The notes beneath the pieces were generated by a model, which saw only the letters and a program-made list of their open reading frames with translations, was not told the DNA's origin and did no database searches. Positions 1 through 9,183 of a stretch of 64,000 nucleotides of DNA are shown piece after piece. Source of the stretch: Bacteroidota bacterium (GTDB taxonomy: Bacteria > Bacteroidota > Bacteroidia > B-17B0 > Aurantibacillaceae). Made by a program: the position numbers and the translations under genes. The stretch lies in the NCBI GenBank assembly GCA_016708845.1, contig JADJFB010000012.1, positions 1 through 64,000 on the forward strand, written 5' to 3'. Positions within the stretch are counted from its first letter, which is position 1, and every line of letters starts with the position of its first letter.

Positions 1-240
1 AAGTGAGGAAAGCAGATGTTTCAAAGTGGAATTAATGTTGTTGATTTATTAGTGGATAAAGCAACAGTGTTTCCAAGCAAAACGGAAGCTCGTAAAATGG
101 TTTCTGGAAATGCAGTCAGTATTAACAAAACAAAAATTGCTGATGTAAACGCCATCATAAATTTAGATGCATTTATTGGCGGAAACTATTTATTAATAAG
201 CAAAGGCAAAAAAGAAAATTATTTAATAAAATTGATTTAA
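1..240 (+). CDS. tyrS: Tyrosyl-tRNA synthetase, C-terminal end (partial)
   Basis: This is the C-terminal S4-like RNA-binding tail of tyrosyl-tRNA synthetase, which charges tRNA-Tyr in the cytosol. The recognisable signature is the segment with NVVDLL, then FPSKTEARKM and VSINKTKI, typical of the last ~70 residues of bacterial TyrRS. The catalytic part lies left of the window. The frame carrying this segment has a TGA at 4-6, so the ATG at 16 is internal and not a real start. Reading the first bases one frame over (S-E-E-S) and adding one base near 13-15 would join them to MFQSGINVV, so a one-base deletion is the simplest explanation. The gene is either frameshifted or affected by a consensus error; the identity of the domain itself is fairly secure. 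Confidence 0.75.
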
Positions 241-243
241 AAA

Positions 244-297
244 TTTTCTGCGCTCTTTGTGCAAAATCTCCGCATCTTTGCGGTTAAATTTAATAGC
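244..297 (+). repeat. Interspersed intergenic repeat, copy 1
   Basis: AT-flanked segment containing CTCTTTGTG and then CATCTTTGCGGTTAAA, ending a few bases before an ATG at 301. The same TCTTTGCGGTTAAA core recurs at about 28825-28838 and, in reverse orientation, at about 32625. An open frame runs through it from 259, but that N-terminal extension is just the repeat translated. Confidence 0.6.
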
Positions 298-300
298 AAA

Positions 301-699
301 ATGATAAAAGACATCGTAATTCCAGAAGTATTTGACGTGGCAATTGCTATCGTTCAGGAGTTTGAAGGACTTGATGAATACAATGCTTATATTTTTAACT
401 TTAAAGAAGAGAGTATCAAAAATGTATTGATTACTTCTACAGGTTATGGCGTCATTAATGATGTGAAGAAAAAAACCAGCACACTGCGCCATTTTTTTGA
501 AGAAATAGAAACCTTAGATTATAAATTAATTGAACCTGTTTCAAAAGAAGTATTTGGGTTGAGTAATGAATATTGGATAAGCTTTACTTTAAACGGACAA
601 TTATTAGATAAACAATTCATTTTTTTACCTGAATCTATTATCGAAGCTAATTTTCAAATGATTCCTTTTTTAAATAAAATGGGAGTTATCATTAAATAG
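301..699 (+). CDS. Conserved hypothetical protein, about 132 aa
   Basis: A soluble, cytosolic-looking protein without a signal peptide or membrane segment. I do not recognise a named domain. It starts MIKDIVIPEVFDVA and has a mixed alpha/beta composition with a compact hydrophobic end (MIPFLNKMGVIIK). I chose the ATG at 301 because the longer frame from 259 translates an interspersed repeat that recurs in other intergenic regions. It follows tyrS by 60 bases on the same strand. Composition and codon use look like those of its neighbours, so it is probably a real resident gene of unknown function. Confidence 0.65.
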   Translation: MIKDIVIPEVFDVAIAIVQEFEGLDEYNAYIFNFKEESIKNVLITSTGYGVINDVKKKTSTLRHFFEEIETLDYKLIEPVSKEVFGLSNEYWISFTLNGQLLDKQFIFLPESIIEANFQMIPFLNKMGVIIK

Positions 700-776
700 T
701 TTCCTCTTCGTAACAAAAGTCACTCTTTAGTTTTATAAATTCGTGTATATTAGGCGAAATTTATAAATATACTATT

Positions 777-2075
777 ATGAAAGGCAGATTTTACTGGTGG
801 AACGAATGGATGGAGCGTAAGCATAAATATGCTACTGCAACCGAAAAACAATTAAACGCAGATAAGTTTAATGCCATTTGTGCAGGCACGGGTTTACCAA
901 ACATCCATCAAAAATCAACATTTAAATTTAAAGATGTAGCTGATGGTGCATCGCGTTTTGTGGGAAATTCTCCTTCTGGCGAAAAACCATTTGCTCGTAT
1001 TTACACACGTTTAGGAAATCCTAACACAGAATATTTGGAAAAAGTATTATTTCAATTGGAATGTCAACACATTATTGATAATGCGTTAAAGTCTGACGAA
1101 AAAACGCCAACCATAGCCTCCTTGGTGTTTGCTTCTGGAATGGCTGCTATTTCAACTGTTATTATGGGCTTTGTGCAACCAGGTGATGGAATTATTGTTG
1201 GTAATGTTTATGGATGCACAGATTCGTTAATGCGTTTTTTACAAAAACGTTTTGGTATTGATGTGTATTTTGTTGACGCTACAAACCCAGAAAACGTTAG
1301 AGATACGTTAAATGCCCATCCTCATGTATGTGCTGTTTTAATTGAAACGCCTGATAATCCTACATTACAATTATGTGACATTGAAGCCATTTCAAAATAT
1401 ACAGAGCAACACGAAGCGATGTTAATCGTTGATAATACTTTTTGTTCTCCGTACTTACAACAACCTTTTCGTTTAGGTGCTGATGTGGTAATCCATTCTT
1501 TAACAAAATATGTTAGCGGTCATTCAACTTCTATTGCTGGTGCAGCCATGGGACCTTATGAATTTTTTAGTAAAGAAGTATATCCAGTTTACAAAGATTT
1601 CGGACCAACACCTTCGCCATTTGACAGTTGGTTAAATAGTTTAACCATTCAAGAAATGGGAGTAAGGATGGAACACCAATGTAAAACGGCGATTCAAGTT
1701 GCTGAGTTTTTAGAGAAGCATCCTAAAATTGAAAAGGTGTGGTATCCAGGATTGCCAAGTCATCCGCATTATGATATTTGTAAAAAACAAATGCGTAATG
1801 GTGGTGGCATGATTTCGTTTGAAGTAAAAGGTGGTTTTGAAGCAGGTGTAAAATTAATGAACTACTTTGCTCGCCCTGATACGCCAATGGAATTAGCAGT
1901 TAGTTTGGGTTCTGTTATTAGCTATATTGAACATCCAGCAAGTATGACACATTCTGTTATTCCTGAAGCAGATAGATGTGTACGCGGAATTACAAATTCT
2001 TTAGTACGATTATCAATTGGTGTAGAAGGCTTCAGTACGATTAGTGAAGCTTTAAATGCAGGGTTAGAGTTATAA
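777..2075 (+). CDS. Cys/Met metabolism PLP-dependent enzyme (methionine gamma-lyase / sulfhydrylase type)
   Basis: A 432-residue fold-type I PLP enzyme of the cystathionine gamma-synthase family, which handles sulfur amino acids in the cytosol. Visible family features are the cofactor-loop motif ARIYTRLGNPN near residue 80, the FASGMAAI segment near 120, the PLP-contacting VDNTF, and SLTKYVSGHS, whose lysine (about residue 243) is the expected Schiff-base residue. The C-terminal end has the usual SLGSVISYIEHPASMTH and LVRLSIGVEG blocks. Length is slightly above the 380-400 typical for the family because of an N-terminal extension of about 35 residues. Substrate cannot be decided from sequence: methionine gamma-lyase, O-acetylhomoserine sulfhydrylase and cystathionine lyase remain possible. 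It stands alone, followed by its own terminator. Confidence 0.85.
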   Translation: MKGRFYWWNEWMERKHKYATATEKQLNADKFNAICAGTGLPNIHQKSTFKFKDVADGASRFVGNSPSGEKPFARIYTRLGNPNTEYLEKVLFQLECQHIIDNALKSDEKTPTIASLVFASGMAAISTVIMGFVQPGDGIIVGNVYGCTDSLMRFLQKRFGIDVYFVDATNPENVRDTLNAHPHVCAVLIETPDNPTLQLCDIEAISKYTEQHEAMLIVDNTFCSPYLQQPFRLGADVVIHSLTKYVSGHSTSIAGAAMGPYEFFSKEVYPVYKDFGPTPSPFDSWLNSLTIQEMGVRMEHQCKTAIQVAEFLEKHPKIEKVWYPGLPSHPHYDICKKQMRNGGGMISFEVKGGFEAGVKLMNYFARPDTPMELAVSLGSVISYIEHPASMTHSVIPEADRCVRGITNSLVRLSIGVEGFSTISEALNAGLEL

Positions 2076-2113
2076 AAACGAGAAAAACGCTACTTTTCCT
2101 TTAAAAATTAGAC

Positions 2114-2142
2114 AAACATCCCATTTTTCGGGATGTTTTTTT
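2114..2142 (+). terminator. Rho-independent terminator
   Basis: Perfect stem AAACATCCC / GGGATGTTT with a seven-base loop, followed by a T run, 39 bases after the stop of the PLP enzyme gene. Confidence 0.85.
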
Positions 2143-2197
2143 ATGTAGAATAAAGTAAATTTTATACATTTAGTACTTTAAGCATATTAAAATTTAC

Positions 2198-4291
2198 ATG
2201 GCCACTTCAATTTTAGAATCCACTTCAGTGAAAGAAAAAATTTCGATTGATACTCTTAAAAAAGCTTACACGTTAATGTGTACTGCTAAAAGCATGGCGG
2301 AGTTATACGAAGCTAATAAAGAAATAACTGCAAAGTATGTACATGCTACGTCTCGTGGGCATGAAGCTATTCAATTAGCAATGGGTTTGCAATTGTTGCC
2401 ACAAGATTTTGTGAGTCCCTATTACCGTGATGATAGTATGTTATTAGGTATTGGGATGTCTCCATTTGAATTAATGTTACAGTTATTAGCAAAACGTAAC
2501 GATCCATTTTCTGGTGGAAGAACTTATTATGCACATCCAAGTTTACGTAGAGATGATATGCCTAAAATTCCTCATCAATCAAGTGCTACAGGAATGCAGG
2601 CTATTCCTACAACTGGTGTAGCAATGGGCTTACAGTATTTGGAATTAAATAATTTACAACAAGATTTTAAAGGAAAAAATCCAGTGGCGGTTTGCTCTTT
2701 AGGTGATGCTTGCATTACTGAAGGTGAAGTAGCAGAAGCTTTTCAAATGGCAACGTTAAAAAAGTTGCCAATTTTATATTTAGTGCAAGATAACGAATGG
2801 GATATTTCAGCGCATGCTCGAGAAATTCGTTCTCAAGACGCAACGGATTACGCTAAAGGATTTAAAGGATTAGAAACTCGTACCATTGATGGGACTGATT
2901 TTATTGCTTCCTACAATACGATTAATGAGTGTTTAGAGATTATTCGTAAAGAACGTCGACCAATGTTGATTCATGCAAAAGTTCCTTTGTTAAATCACCA
3001 TACATCAGGTGTTCGTAAAGAATGGTATAGAGATGATTTAGAAGAGTGTGCTAAAAGAGATCCATTACCTCGTTTGCGTAATCAATTAATTATTGCAGGA
3101 GTGGATGCTTCTGATATTAAAAAGATTGAAGAAGATGCTATTAGTTTTGTAGAATCTGAATATCAAAAAGCATTATTAGAAGAAGATCCTCGCCCCGAAG
3201 ATTTATTATTACATGATTTTGCTCCAACTCCAATTACTGAAGAAAAAGGAAATAGAGCTCCTAGCGGCAAAGAGAAAACCGTTATGGTAGATAGCGCTTT
3301 ATTTGCTATCCGTGAAATTATGGAAAAGCATCCCAATGCTTTATTATACGGACAAGATGTTGGTAAGCGTTTAGGTGGCGTATTTAGAGAAGCTGCTACT
3401 CTAGCACAAACATTTGGAGACAATCGCGTATTTAATACACCAATTCAAGAAGCGTTTATTATTGGCAGCACCGTTGGGATGAGTGCCGTTGGATTGAAGC
3501 CAATAGTAGAAGTTCAGTTTGCTGATTATATTTGGCCTGGCTTAAATCAATTATTTACCGAGGTAAGTCGTTCTTGTTATTTAAGTAATGGTAAATGGCC
3601 AGTTAGTTGTATTGTGCGTGTGCCAATTGGTGCATATGGAAGCGGCGGGCCATATCATTCAAGTTCTGTAGAAAGTGTATTAGCCAACATCAAAGGAATT
3701 AAAATTGCCTATCCAAGTACAGGAGCCGATTTAAAAGGTTTAATGAAGTCTGCGTTTTATGATCCAAATCCAGTAGTGATGTTGGAGCATAAGGGATTGT
3801 ATTGGAGTAAAATTAAAGGAACCGAAGATGCGAAAACCATTGAACCGGATGAGGATTATGTGATTCCGTTTGGTAAGGGTAGAGTAGTGCAGGAAGCTTC
3901 TGAAGAAAATATATCTAAAGGTAAATCCTTAACCGTGATTACTTATGGTATGGGAGTTTATTGGGCTAAGAGCGCTGCTAAAAAGTTTGAAGGTCAGATA
4001 GAAATTATTGATTTAAGAACGATTGCACCAGTTGATGAACAGTTAATGTTTGCAAGTGCGACTAAGCATGGTAAATGTTTAGTGTTAACAGAAGAACCAG
4101 TATTTAATGGTTTTGCTCAAAGTATCGCTGCACGTATTTCCGAAAACTGCTTTAAAAAATTAGACGCACCAGTAAGAGTGATTGGTTCTGAAAATTTACC
4201 CGCTATTCCTTTAAATTCAACACTAGAAAAAACGATGTTGCCTAATGCTGATAAGGTAGAAAAAGCAATTGAGGATTTGTTGAATTACTAA
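2198..4291 (+). CDS. 2-oxoacid dehydrogenase E1, fused alpha and beta subunits
   Basis: A 697-residue thiamine-diphosphate enzyme in which the E1-alpha domain (about residues 15-340) is fused to the E1-beta (transketolase central plus C-terminal) domain (about 365-697). It would decarboxylate a branched-chain or related 2-oxoacid as the first step of a dehydrogenase complex with E2 and E3. The alpha half shows HATSRGHEAIQ, YYRDDSMLL and the TPP-binding block beginning GDACITEGE and ending QDNEW. The beta half shows LYGQDVGKRLGGVF, NTPIQEAFIIG and RVPIGAYGSGGPYHSSS. The fused architecture is common in Bacteroidota. No E2 or E3 gene lies nearby. Exact substrate is inferred, not shown; 2-oxoisovalerate is the usual annotation. 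Confidence 0.9.
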   Translation: MATSILESTSVKEKISIDTLKKAYTLMCTAKSMAELYEANKEITAKYVHATSRGHEAIQLAMGLQLLPQDFVSPYYRDDSMLLGIGMSPFELMLQLLAKRNDPFSGGRTYYAHPSLRRDDMPKIPHQSSATGMQAIPTTGVAMGLQYLELNNLQQDFKGKNPVAVCSLGDACITEGEVAEAFQMATLKKLPILYLVQDNEWDISAHAREIRSQDATDYAKGFKGLETRTIDGTDFIASYNTINECLEIIRKERRPMLIHAKVPLLNHHTSGVRKEWYRDDLEECAKRDPLPRLRNQLIIAGVDASDIKKIEEDAISFVESEYQKALLEEDPRPEDLLLHDFAPTPITEEKGNRAPSGKEKTVMVDSALFAIREIMEKHPNALLYGQDVGKRLGGVFREAATLAQTFGDNRVFNTPIQEAFIIGSTVGMSAVGLKPIVEVQFADYIWPGLNQLFTEVSRSCYLSNGKWPVSCIVRVPIGAYGSGGPYHSSSVESVLANIKGIKIAYPSTGADLKGLMKSAFYDPNPVVMLEHKGLYWSKIKGTEDAKTIEPDEDYVIPFGKGRVVQEASEENISKGKSLTVITYGMGVYWAKSAAKKFEGQIEIIDLRTIAPVDEQLMFASATKHGKCLVLTEEPVFNGFAQSIAARISENCFKKLDAPVRVIGSENLPAIPLNSTLEKTMLPNADKVEKAIEDLLNY

Positions 4292-4292
4292 A

Positions 4293-5439
4293 ATGTATAA
4301 ACTGTTATTAATCATATTTATTATTTTTAGTTTTTTTGCTCAAGATTCTATTGTCTTTAATGGTAAAGTAGTTACTGGAAAAATTATTGATTATTCTCCT
4401 GCAGGAGTTTTAATTAGAGATAATCAAGGGGAAACAAAGTACTATATTTATTTCTATAAGCGATTAACCTTTTCGGATACGCTTGTAGTTTATAGTCGTT
4501 ATCCTTCTCAATTTAAAAAGAGAGTGGTGATTGATACCGTATTTTTTAAAAACCTTTTTACAAAGTTACATTTAAAAGAACTCGTGGCATTATAAATGCA
4601 TGAGTGATGTTTAGTTATCCATAGTGGAAGGTTTTTGTTGTAAAAAAAGCAGATATATTGCGTATTACTGATAACCGAAACAGAATTTCATCTAACCAAA
4701 CAAAATTCCAGTATCTAAATGATCCACTAAAGCGTGTTTTAATGGGGGTTTTAAAACGGACTTTTGTTATTTTAAGAGACGAAAATTGTTTTTTGAAGAT
4801 GATTTTATTGCGCCTAAATTATCGATTCCAAAAAATGAAATTGAGAAAGTTATTTTTTTAGATTCTATTATCTCATACATAGATACATTGAATACAAACA
4901 AACTAGTGCATAGCACGTTATATTAAGAGGTTTTATCCAATTGCAAGAAAATTAGCAGGATTAACAAATTTTTAATGTGTGATTTAAACGTTTCCTATTA
5001 TAGATCTTTGTTTAGAAACACAATTGATGTTGGCATTGGAATTAATATTCCAATCATTAGTACATCCAGAGAAATCTCTAACTTATCACTAAATATCACT
5101 AAAGTCTAAAATTCAATTGATTTTATCTACTGATTATTATATATTTCATTCACAATTTTATAAATTTATCTAGTAGTATATAGACAACTAATTTCAATTA
5201 TACTTACGTAGATAATTCTTCAGGCTATTTAAAAATGATAATTATAAGATTATAGAAAATCTCAAATAGAAATGCAAACGCATTGTTTTTACATCAGGAC
5301 TTTTCATCAAACTTTTCTTTAGCAAATTTGGGTGGGTTGGGAAGAATACAACGACCCGTATCAATTTCAAAAAGGAAATGAATTATATGGTTCATCATTG
5401 GCAGCTTACACCAATTTTATGGCAGGGTTTAAGTTTTAA
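4293..5439 (+). pseudogene. Decayed outer-membrane beta-barrel protein
   Basis: The first 100 codons (4293-4595) are open and give a signal peptide (MYKLLLIIFIIFSFFAQ) followed by a short beta-rich domain with VTGKIIDYSPAG. After that the coding signal continues but changes frame repeatedly: ADILRITDNRNRIS near 4650-4690, FFEDDFIAPKLSIPKNEIEK near 4790-4845 (that frame ends at 4924), RSLFRNTIDVGIGINIPI near 5000-5055, and finally VGWEEYNDPYQF down to a terminal FMAGFKF and stop at 5437-5439. The aromatic C-terminus and the plan (signal peptide, small domain, barrel) match the intact gene at 33886-34884. Many shifts lie outside homopolymers and in-frame stops occur, so I call a pseudogene, though sequencing error could contribute. 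Confidence 0.6.
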
Positions 5440-5440
5440 A

Positions 5441-5611
5441 TTACTTCACTTTCACCCAAAAGGTTGTTCTTCCTAGCATAGATACGCCAATGTATCCTCT
5501 AACATTTAAGTTTCCTTTTTCGTCACGAGTAATTTTGCAGCTATAAGTTTTTCCATTTTTTGGATCATAAATTGTTCCTTCGTGCCAAAGGTTTTGCTGT
5601 CTAAAAAAGTA
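5441..5611 (-). pseudogene. DUF2147 protein, C-terminal remnant
   Basis: On the minus strand an open stretch of 56 codons ends at the TAA complementary to 5441-5443. It encodes LWHEGTIYDPKNGKTY, then RGYIGVSMLGRTTFWVKVK. This is the characteristic C-terminal half of DUF2147 exported proteins (pattern GTIYDP-NGKTY ... RGYIG-S-LGRT). An in-frame stop lies just upstream at 5612-5614 and there is no signal peptide or N-terminal half, so the gene is a truncated remnant. It abuts the end of the decayed barrel gene tail to tail. Confidence 0.65.
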
Positions 5612-5856
5612 TTAATATTAATTTGATTATGTATTATATTTATTTATAATAATCAATATAATATTATTTTTAATAATAATACTGTAATTGATTATGTAAT
5701 ATAATATTAAATTGATGTTTAATTCTTAGGGATAGATTTTACCTTTACAATAGCGTTAGTAATTTAATTTATTGCCACTTATTGGCAATTATGTACCAGT
5801 TATTAAACGATAAGTGCCTATCACTAAACTAAGAATTTTATACAATAAATTTAATA
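5612..5856. other. AT-rich intergenic region without a gene
   Basis: Very AT-rich spacer between the DUF2147 remnant and the SprB-repeat gene. It holds a short direct repeat TTGATTATGTA at 5623-5633 and 5688-5698, each followed by ATAT-rich sequence, and several overlapping AATATTA-type inverted motifs. I find no convincing coding frame. It probably carries the upstream promoter region of the surface-protein gene and decayed sequence. Confidence 0.4.
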
Positions 5857-5864
5857 TACATTTG
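5857..5864 (+). promoter_or_regulatory. Bacteroidota -7 promoter element
   Basis: TACATTTG matches TAnnTTTG exactly. Transcription would begin around 5867-5872, so the ATG at 5867 would be at or before the RNA start and the ATG at 5885 becomes the better start. No good -33 TTG is seen at the expected distance. Confidence 0.45.
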
Positions 5865-5884
5865 AAATGAAAAAATCTATCACT

Positions 5885-8800
5885 ATGAAAACAAAACTAC
5901 TAATTGCAGTTATAACTATACTAGGAGTTGTAAATGCAGGTGCTCAAACATTAACTGGAACAGTTACCACTCAACCTTGCAATAATAATGGGGTTTGCGT
6001 TGTTAATGTTACTGGATTAACACCTCCCATTAATTACACATACTGGAATGGGAATGTTCAAGTATTTCATAACAATGTTAATTCACTTTCTGATCAATTA
6101 ACTGGTTTCTCTTCTGGTGGATATGGCACTATATACTGCCAGGCTTCGGATGGAGTTAATTTTGTGTCAAATCAATTTTATTATACAGTGCCTTTTTATG
6201 TTAGTACAAATAGCGCTAATGCTATATGTCCAAGTACAACAGGAACATTAAGTGCATCTACTTTCTCAGGAAGTCCAGGTCCTTTTACTTATAGCTGGAC
6301 TAACATTGTTACAAATGCAAATTATACTGGAAATAATGTCATGGTACCAGTGGGAGAATATAGTTTAGTGGTTACAGATCAGGTTACTGGATGTACTAAT
6401 CAGGTTGGAGATTCTTCGGTTTATATTGCACAAACATCAAATATTAATCTTACTTATTCTACAACAACGGCTAACTGTACTAATGGGACGGCAAGTGTAA
6501 TTGCAACGGGTGGAGTTATGCCATATACTTATCAATGGAATACAGGTGCCATTACATCTTCAATTAGTAATCTAACTCAAGGTATTTACTCTGCAACAGT
6601 AACTGATGTTCAAGGTTGTATAAATAATAGTATATGGAGTAGTGCTTGGGTTCAACAGGCACCAACTATAAATGTGAACCCATCGGTAACAAATGCAACC
6701 TGTGTACAGAATAATGGTAGTGCCATTGCTTTTGCTACAGGAGGGATGTCACCCTATACTTATGCGTGGAGTAATGGACAAACAACTCAAACTTTGACAG
6801 CGGTTGCTGGCGGCACTTATTATACTGTGATTGCAACGGATGCTAATGGTTGCACAGGAAGTGCATGGGCATCAATTGGCGTTACTACTCCAATTATTGT
6901 AACTGATGCAGTAAGCCCAAGTTCATGCACGGCTCCTACAGGTTCAGCCACACTTAATATTTCGGGAGGAACACCGCCTTATACAACTGTTTGGAATACA
7001 TTTTCTGGTACTTTAACCAATACGACTATTAGCGGCGTTGTTTCTGGTCAGTATGCCTTTACAGTAACTGATGCCCTAGGTTGTATTCAATCAGGTAGTG
7101 TATATATCCCACCCGTTAGTAATATTTATGCAGGGATTTATCCTAGTATTGTTACTTGCCCAGCCACAGTTGGAGCAGTTTATTCAAATGTTAGCGGAAG
7201 CAACCCTCCTTTTGCATATAACTGGAGTAATGGTTCAACAGCTGCACAAATTAGTAACGTGCCACTAGGTGGTTACTCTTGTGTAATTACGGATGCTGTT
7301 GGATGTTCGGTAACTAAATATGCAAGTTTGTATGCAAACAGTCCAATTAATATTGGTTTAACGGCAACACAAGCTAGTTGTAAATTTACCGCTGATGGAA
7401 GTGTAATTGCGAATGCAACAGGTGGAACAGCTCCCTATATTTACAATTGGAGTAATGGACAAACTGGAACTACCGCTTCTGGTTTAAATTATGGTAATTT
7501 ATATGTTTCAGTTACAGATGCAAATGGATGCTCAAATAATAATCACACGTATGTAAATTATAATGCATCAAACAATTCTTGTTATTGCACAATTACTGGC
7601 CAAGTTTATAAAGATGCTAATAGTAATTGTACGATTGATGGTGGTGAAACTGGCATTCATAATATTATGATTCACTGCTCAGGTGTTGGTTATGCGTTTA
7701 CTGATGCTAATGGTAATTATAGTTTCCAAGTGCCAACTGGAACTTACACTTTATCAGAAACAGTTAATTCAACGTATCCTTTAGCTACTTGTCAAAGTAA
7801 TGCGCAGGTACAAACTGTAACAGCAAACTCTGGTTGCACAACTATTGTAAACTTTGCCAATAATGTAGTTTTATTACATGATTTACATATCATTACAACT
7901 TGTTATCCTTATCCAGGACCAATTCCAGGAAATATGTATAACCAAAGAGTTATTGTCGAAAATAACGGAACCATACAAGAATCTAATGTTCAGATTGGTT
8001 ATACGCACGATGGACAATTAGGTTCAATGGCGCCGAATTTATTTACACAATTAGACGCAATAAATTATCCAAATTGGTATAGTGTGCAGTCAGGTTTTAC
8101 TTCTTTAACTCCAGGAACTTCGGATGTCATAAATACGACATACAATACACCAACAAATATTCCATTAGGAACTCAAGTTAATTTTTATGATTCTACAGCA
8201 CACATGGCGCCAATTAATACGACTTGGTTATTAGATCAAACACCTTGGAACAACGTTCAAAATTATCAGCAATATGTTATTGGCTCATTCGATCCAAACT
8301 TTAAAGAAGTAAGCCCTCAGGGCATTGGCGCGCAAGGTTATATTGCATCTAAGGATTCATTATTGAGTTATGTCATCCACTTTCAAAATGAAGGAACCTA
8401 TTTTGCACAAAACATTTCAGTAGTAGATACATTAGATGCTGATTTAGATTGGACTACTTTACATCCAGGTTATTCTGATCATAGTTATACAACAACTGTA
8501 AGTGAAAACGGTGTTATTACATTTAAGTTTGCTAATATCAACTTGCCTTGGAAACAGCAGTATGGAGACATCATGAGTTCGGGTATGGTAACTTATACCA
8601 TTAAGCGTAAACGTAATGTAGCACAAGGAACTCAGTTTAAAAATTCCGCAGCTATTTATTTTGATTACAATGCTCCAATTATTACTAATACAACTTTAAA
8701 TACTTTAAATGATGTATTTGCTTCAATAGAAGAAAAATCTAAAATAGATAATAGTGACGTCGTATTATATCCTAATCCTGCAACCGATAATTTGAGTATT

Positions 8801-9004
8801 ATTATAAATGCTAAAGCATTTAATAACGGACAAGTTAACATTCTTGATATTACTGGTAAAGTGCTAAGTTCTCAAGATATTAATTTAGAAAACGGCAAAA
8901 ATGTAATTAACCAAAACACAAATGATCTATCTTCTGGTATTTACTTTGTGCAAGTAAAATACAATGAATCATTCGTTACTAAAAAATTAGTAGTGATTAA
9001 ATAA
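5885..9004 (+). CDS. Secreted surface protein with SprB-type repeats and T9SS sorting domain
   Basis: A protein of about 1039 residues exported by Sec and then through the type IX system. A signal peptide (MKTKLLIAVITILGVVNAGA) is followed by six repeats that each end in a VTDxxGC-type motif (for example TVTDALGC and SVTDANGC), the hallmark of SprB-like adhesin repeats, with the companion PYTYxWSNG motif. Next come a prealbumin/SdrD-like module (GQVYKDANSNCTIDGGETG), a DUF11/DUF7619-like region starting SFDPNFKEVSP, and a type A T9SS sorting domain (YPNPATDNL ... GIYFVQV ... KKLVVIK). The role is probably surface adhesion or gliding-associated matrix; that is family inference. I prefer the start at 5885 over the ATG at 5867 because of the promoter position. 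A strong terminator follows. Confidence 0.88.
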   Translation: MKTKLLIAVITILGVVNAGAQTLTGTVTTQPCNNNGVCVVNVTGLTPPINYTYWNGNVQVFHNNVNSLSDQLTGFSSGGYGTIYCQASDGVNFVSNQFYYTVPFYVSTNSANAICPSTTGTLSASTFSGSPGPFTYSWTNIVTNANYTGNNVMVPVGEYSLVVTDQVTGCTNQVGDSSVYIAQTSNINLTYSTTTANCTNGTASVIATGGVMPYTYQWNTGAITSSISNLTQGIYSATVTDVQGCINNSIWSSAWVQQAPTINVNPSVTNATCVQNNGSAIAFATGGMSPYTYAWSNGQTTQTLTAVAGGTYYTVIATDANGCTGSAWASIGVTTPIIVTDAVSPSSCTAPTGSATLNISGGTPPYTTVWNTFSGTLTNTTISGVVSGQYAFTVTDALGCIQSGSVYIPPVSNIYAGIYPSIVTCPATVGAVYSNVSGSNPPFAYNWSNGSTAAQISNVPLGGYSCVITDAVGCSVTKYASLYANSPINIGLTATQASCKFTADGSVIANATGGTAPYIYNWSNGQTGTTASGLNYGNLYVSVTDANGCSNNNHTYVNYNASNNSCYCTITGQVYKDANSNCTIDGGETGIHNIMIHCSGVGYAFTDANGNYSFQVPTGTYTLSETVNSTYPLATCQSNAQVQTVTANSGCTTIVNFANNVVLLHDLHIITTCYPYPGPIPGNMYNQRVIVENNGTIQESNVQIGYTHDGQLGSMAPNLFTQLDAINYPNWYSVQSGFTSLTPGTSDVINTTYNTPTNIPLGTQVNFYDSTAHMAPINTTWLLDQTPWNNVQNYQQYVIGSFDPNFKEVSPQGIGAQGYIASKDSLLSYVIHFQNEGTYFAQNISVVDTLDADLDWTTLHPGYSDHSYTTTVSENGVITFKFANINLPWKQQYGDIMSSGMVTYTIKRKRNVAQGTQFKNSAAIYFDYNAPIITNTTLNTLNDVFASIEEKSKIDNSDVVLYPNPATDNLSIIINAKAFNNGQVNILDITGKVLSSQDINLENGKNVINQNTNDLSSGIYFVQVKYNESFVTKKLVVIK

Positions 9005-9023
9005 GTTAGTTATTTTGTTTTTT

Positions 9024-9060
9024 AACAGCGCTTTCATTGTATTGGAAGCGCTGTTTTTTT
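9024..9060 (+). terminator. Rho-independent terminator
   Basis: Stem AACAGCGCTT / AAGCGCTGTT around a 12-base loop and followed by a T run, 19 bases after the stop codon of the SprB-repeat gene. Confidence 0.88.
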
Positions 9061-9183
9061 GTGCTATAATTTTGTTATTTTTAGGAAAATTTATTTCCAT
9101 GAAATACTAATCATTCCAAAAGAATAAATTCTAATGAAGATGATGAGTATACCATATGACAATTTAAAAAATAACAGCTCCAT

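Noticed and set aside
259..300. N-terminal extension of the hypothetical protein at 301
   Set aside because: The extension translates an interspersed repeat found in other intergenic regions.
4658..4861. A separate 67-residue gene
   Set aside because: Neighbouring frames carry the continuation of the decayed barrel protein; this open stretch is part of that pseudogene.
6400..7560. Regularly spaced similar sequences in the surface-protein gene, at first glance repeat-array-like
   Set aside because: They are coding SprB-type repeats, divergent in DNA and of about 250 bases each; not a CRISPR array.
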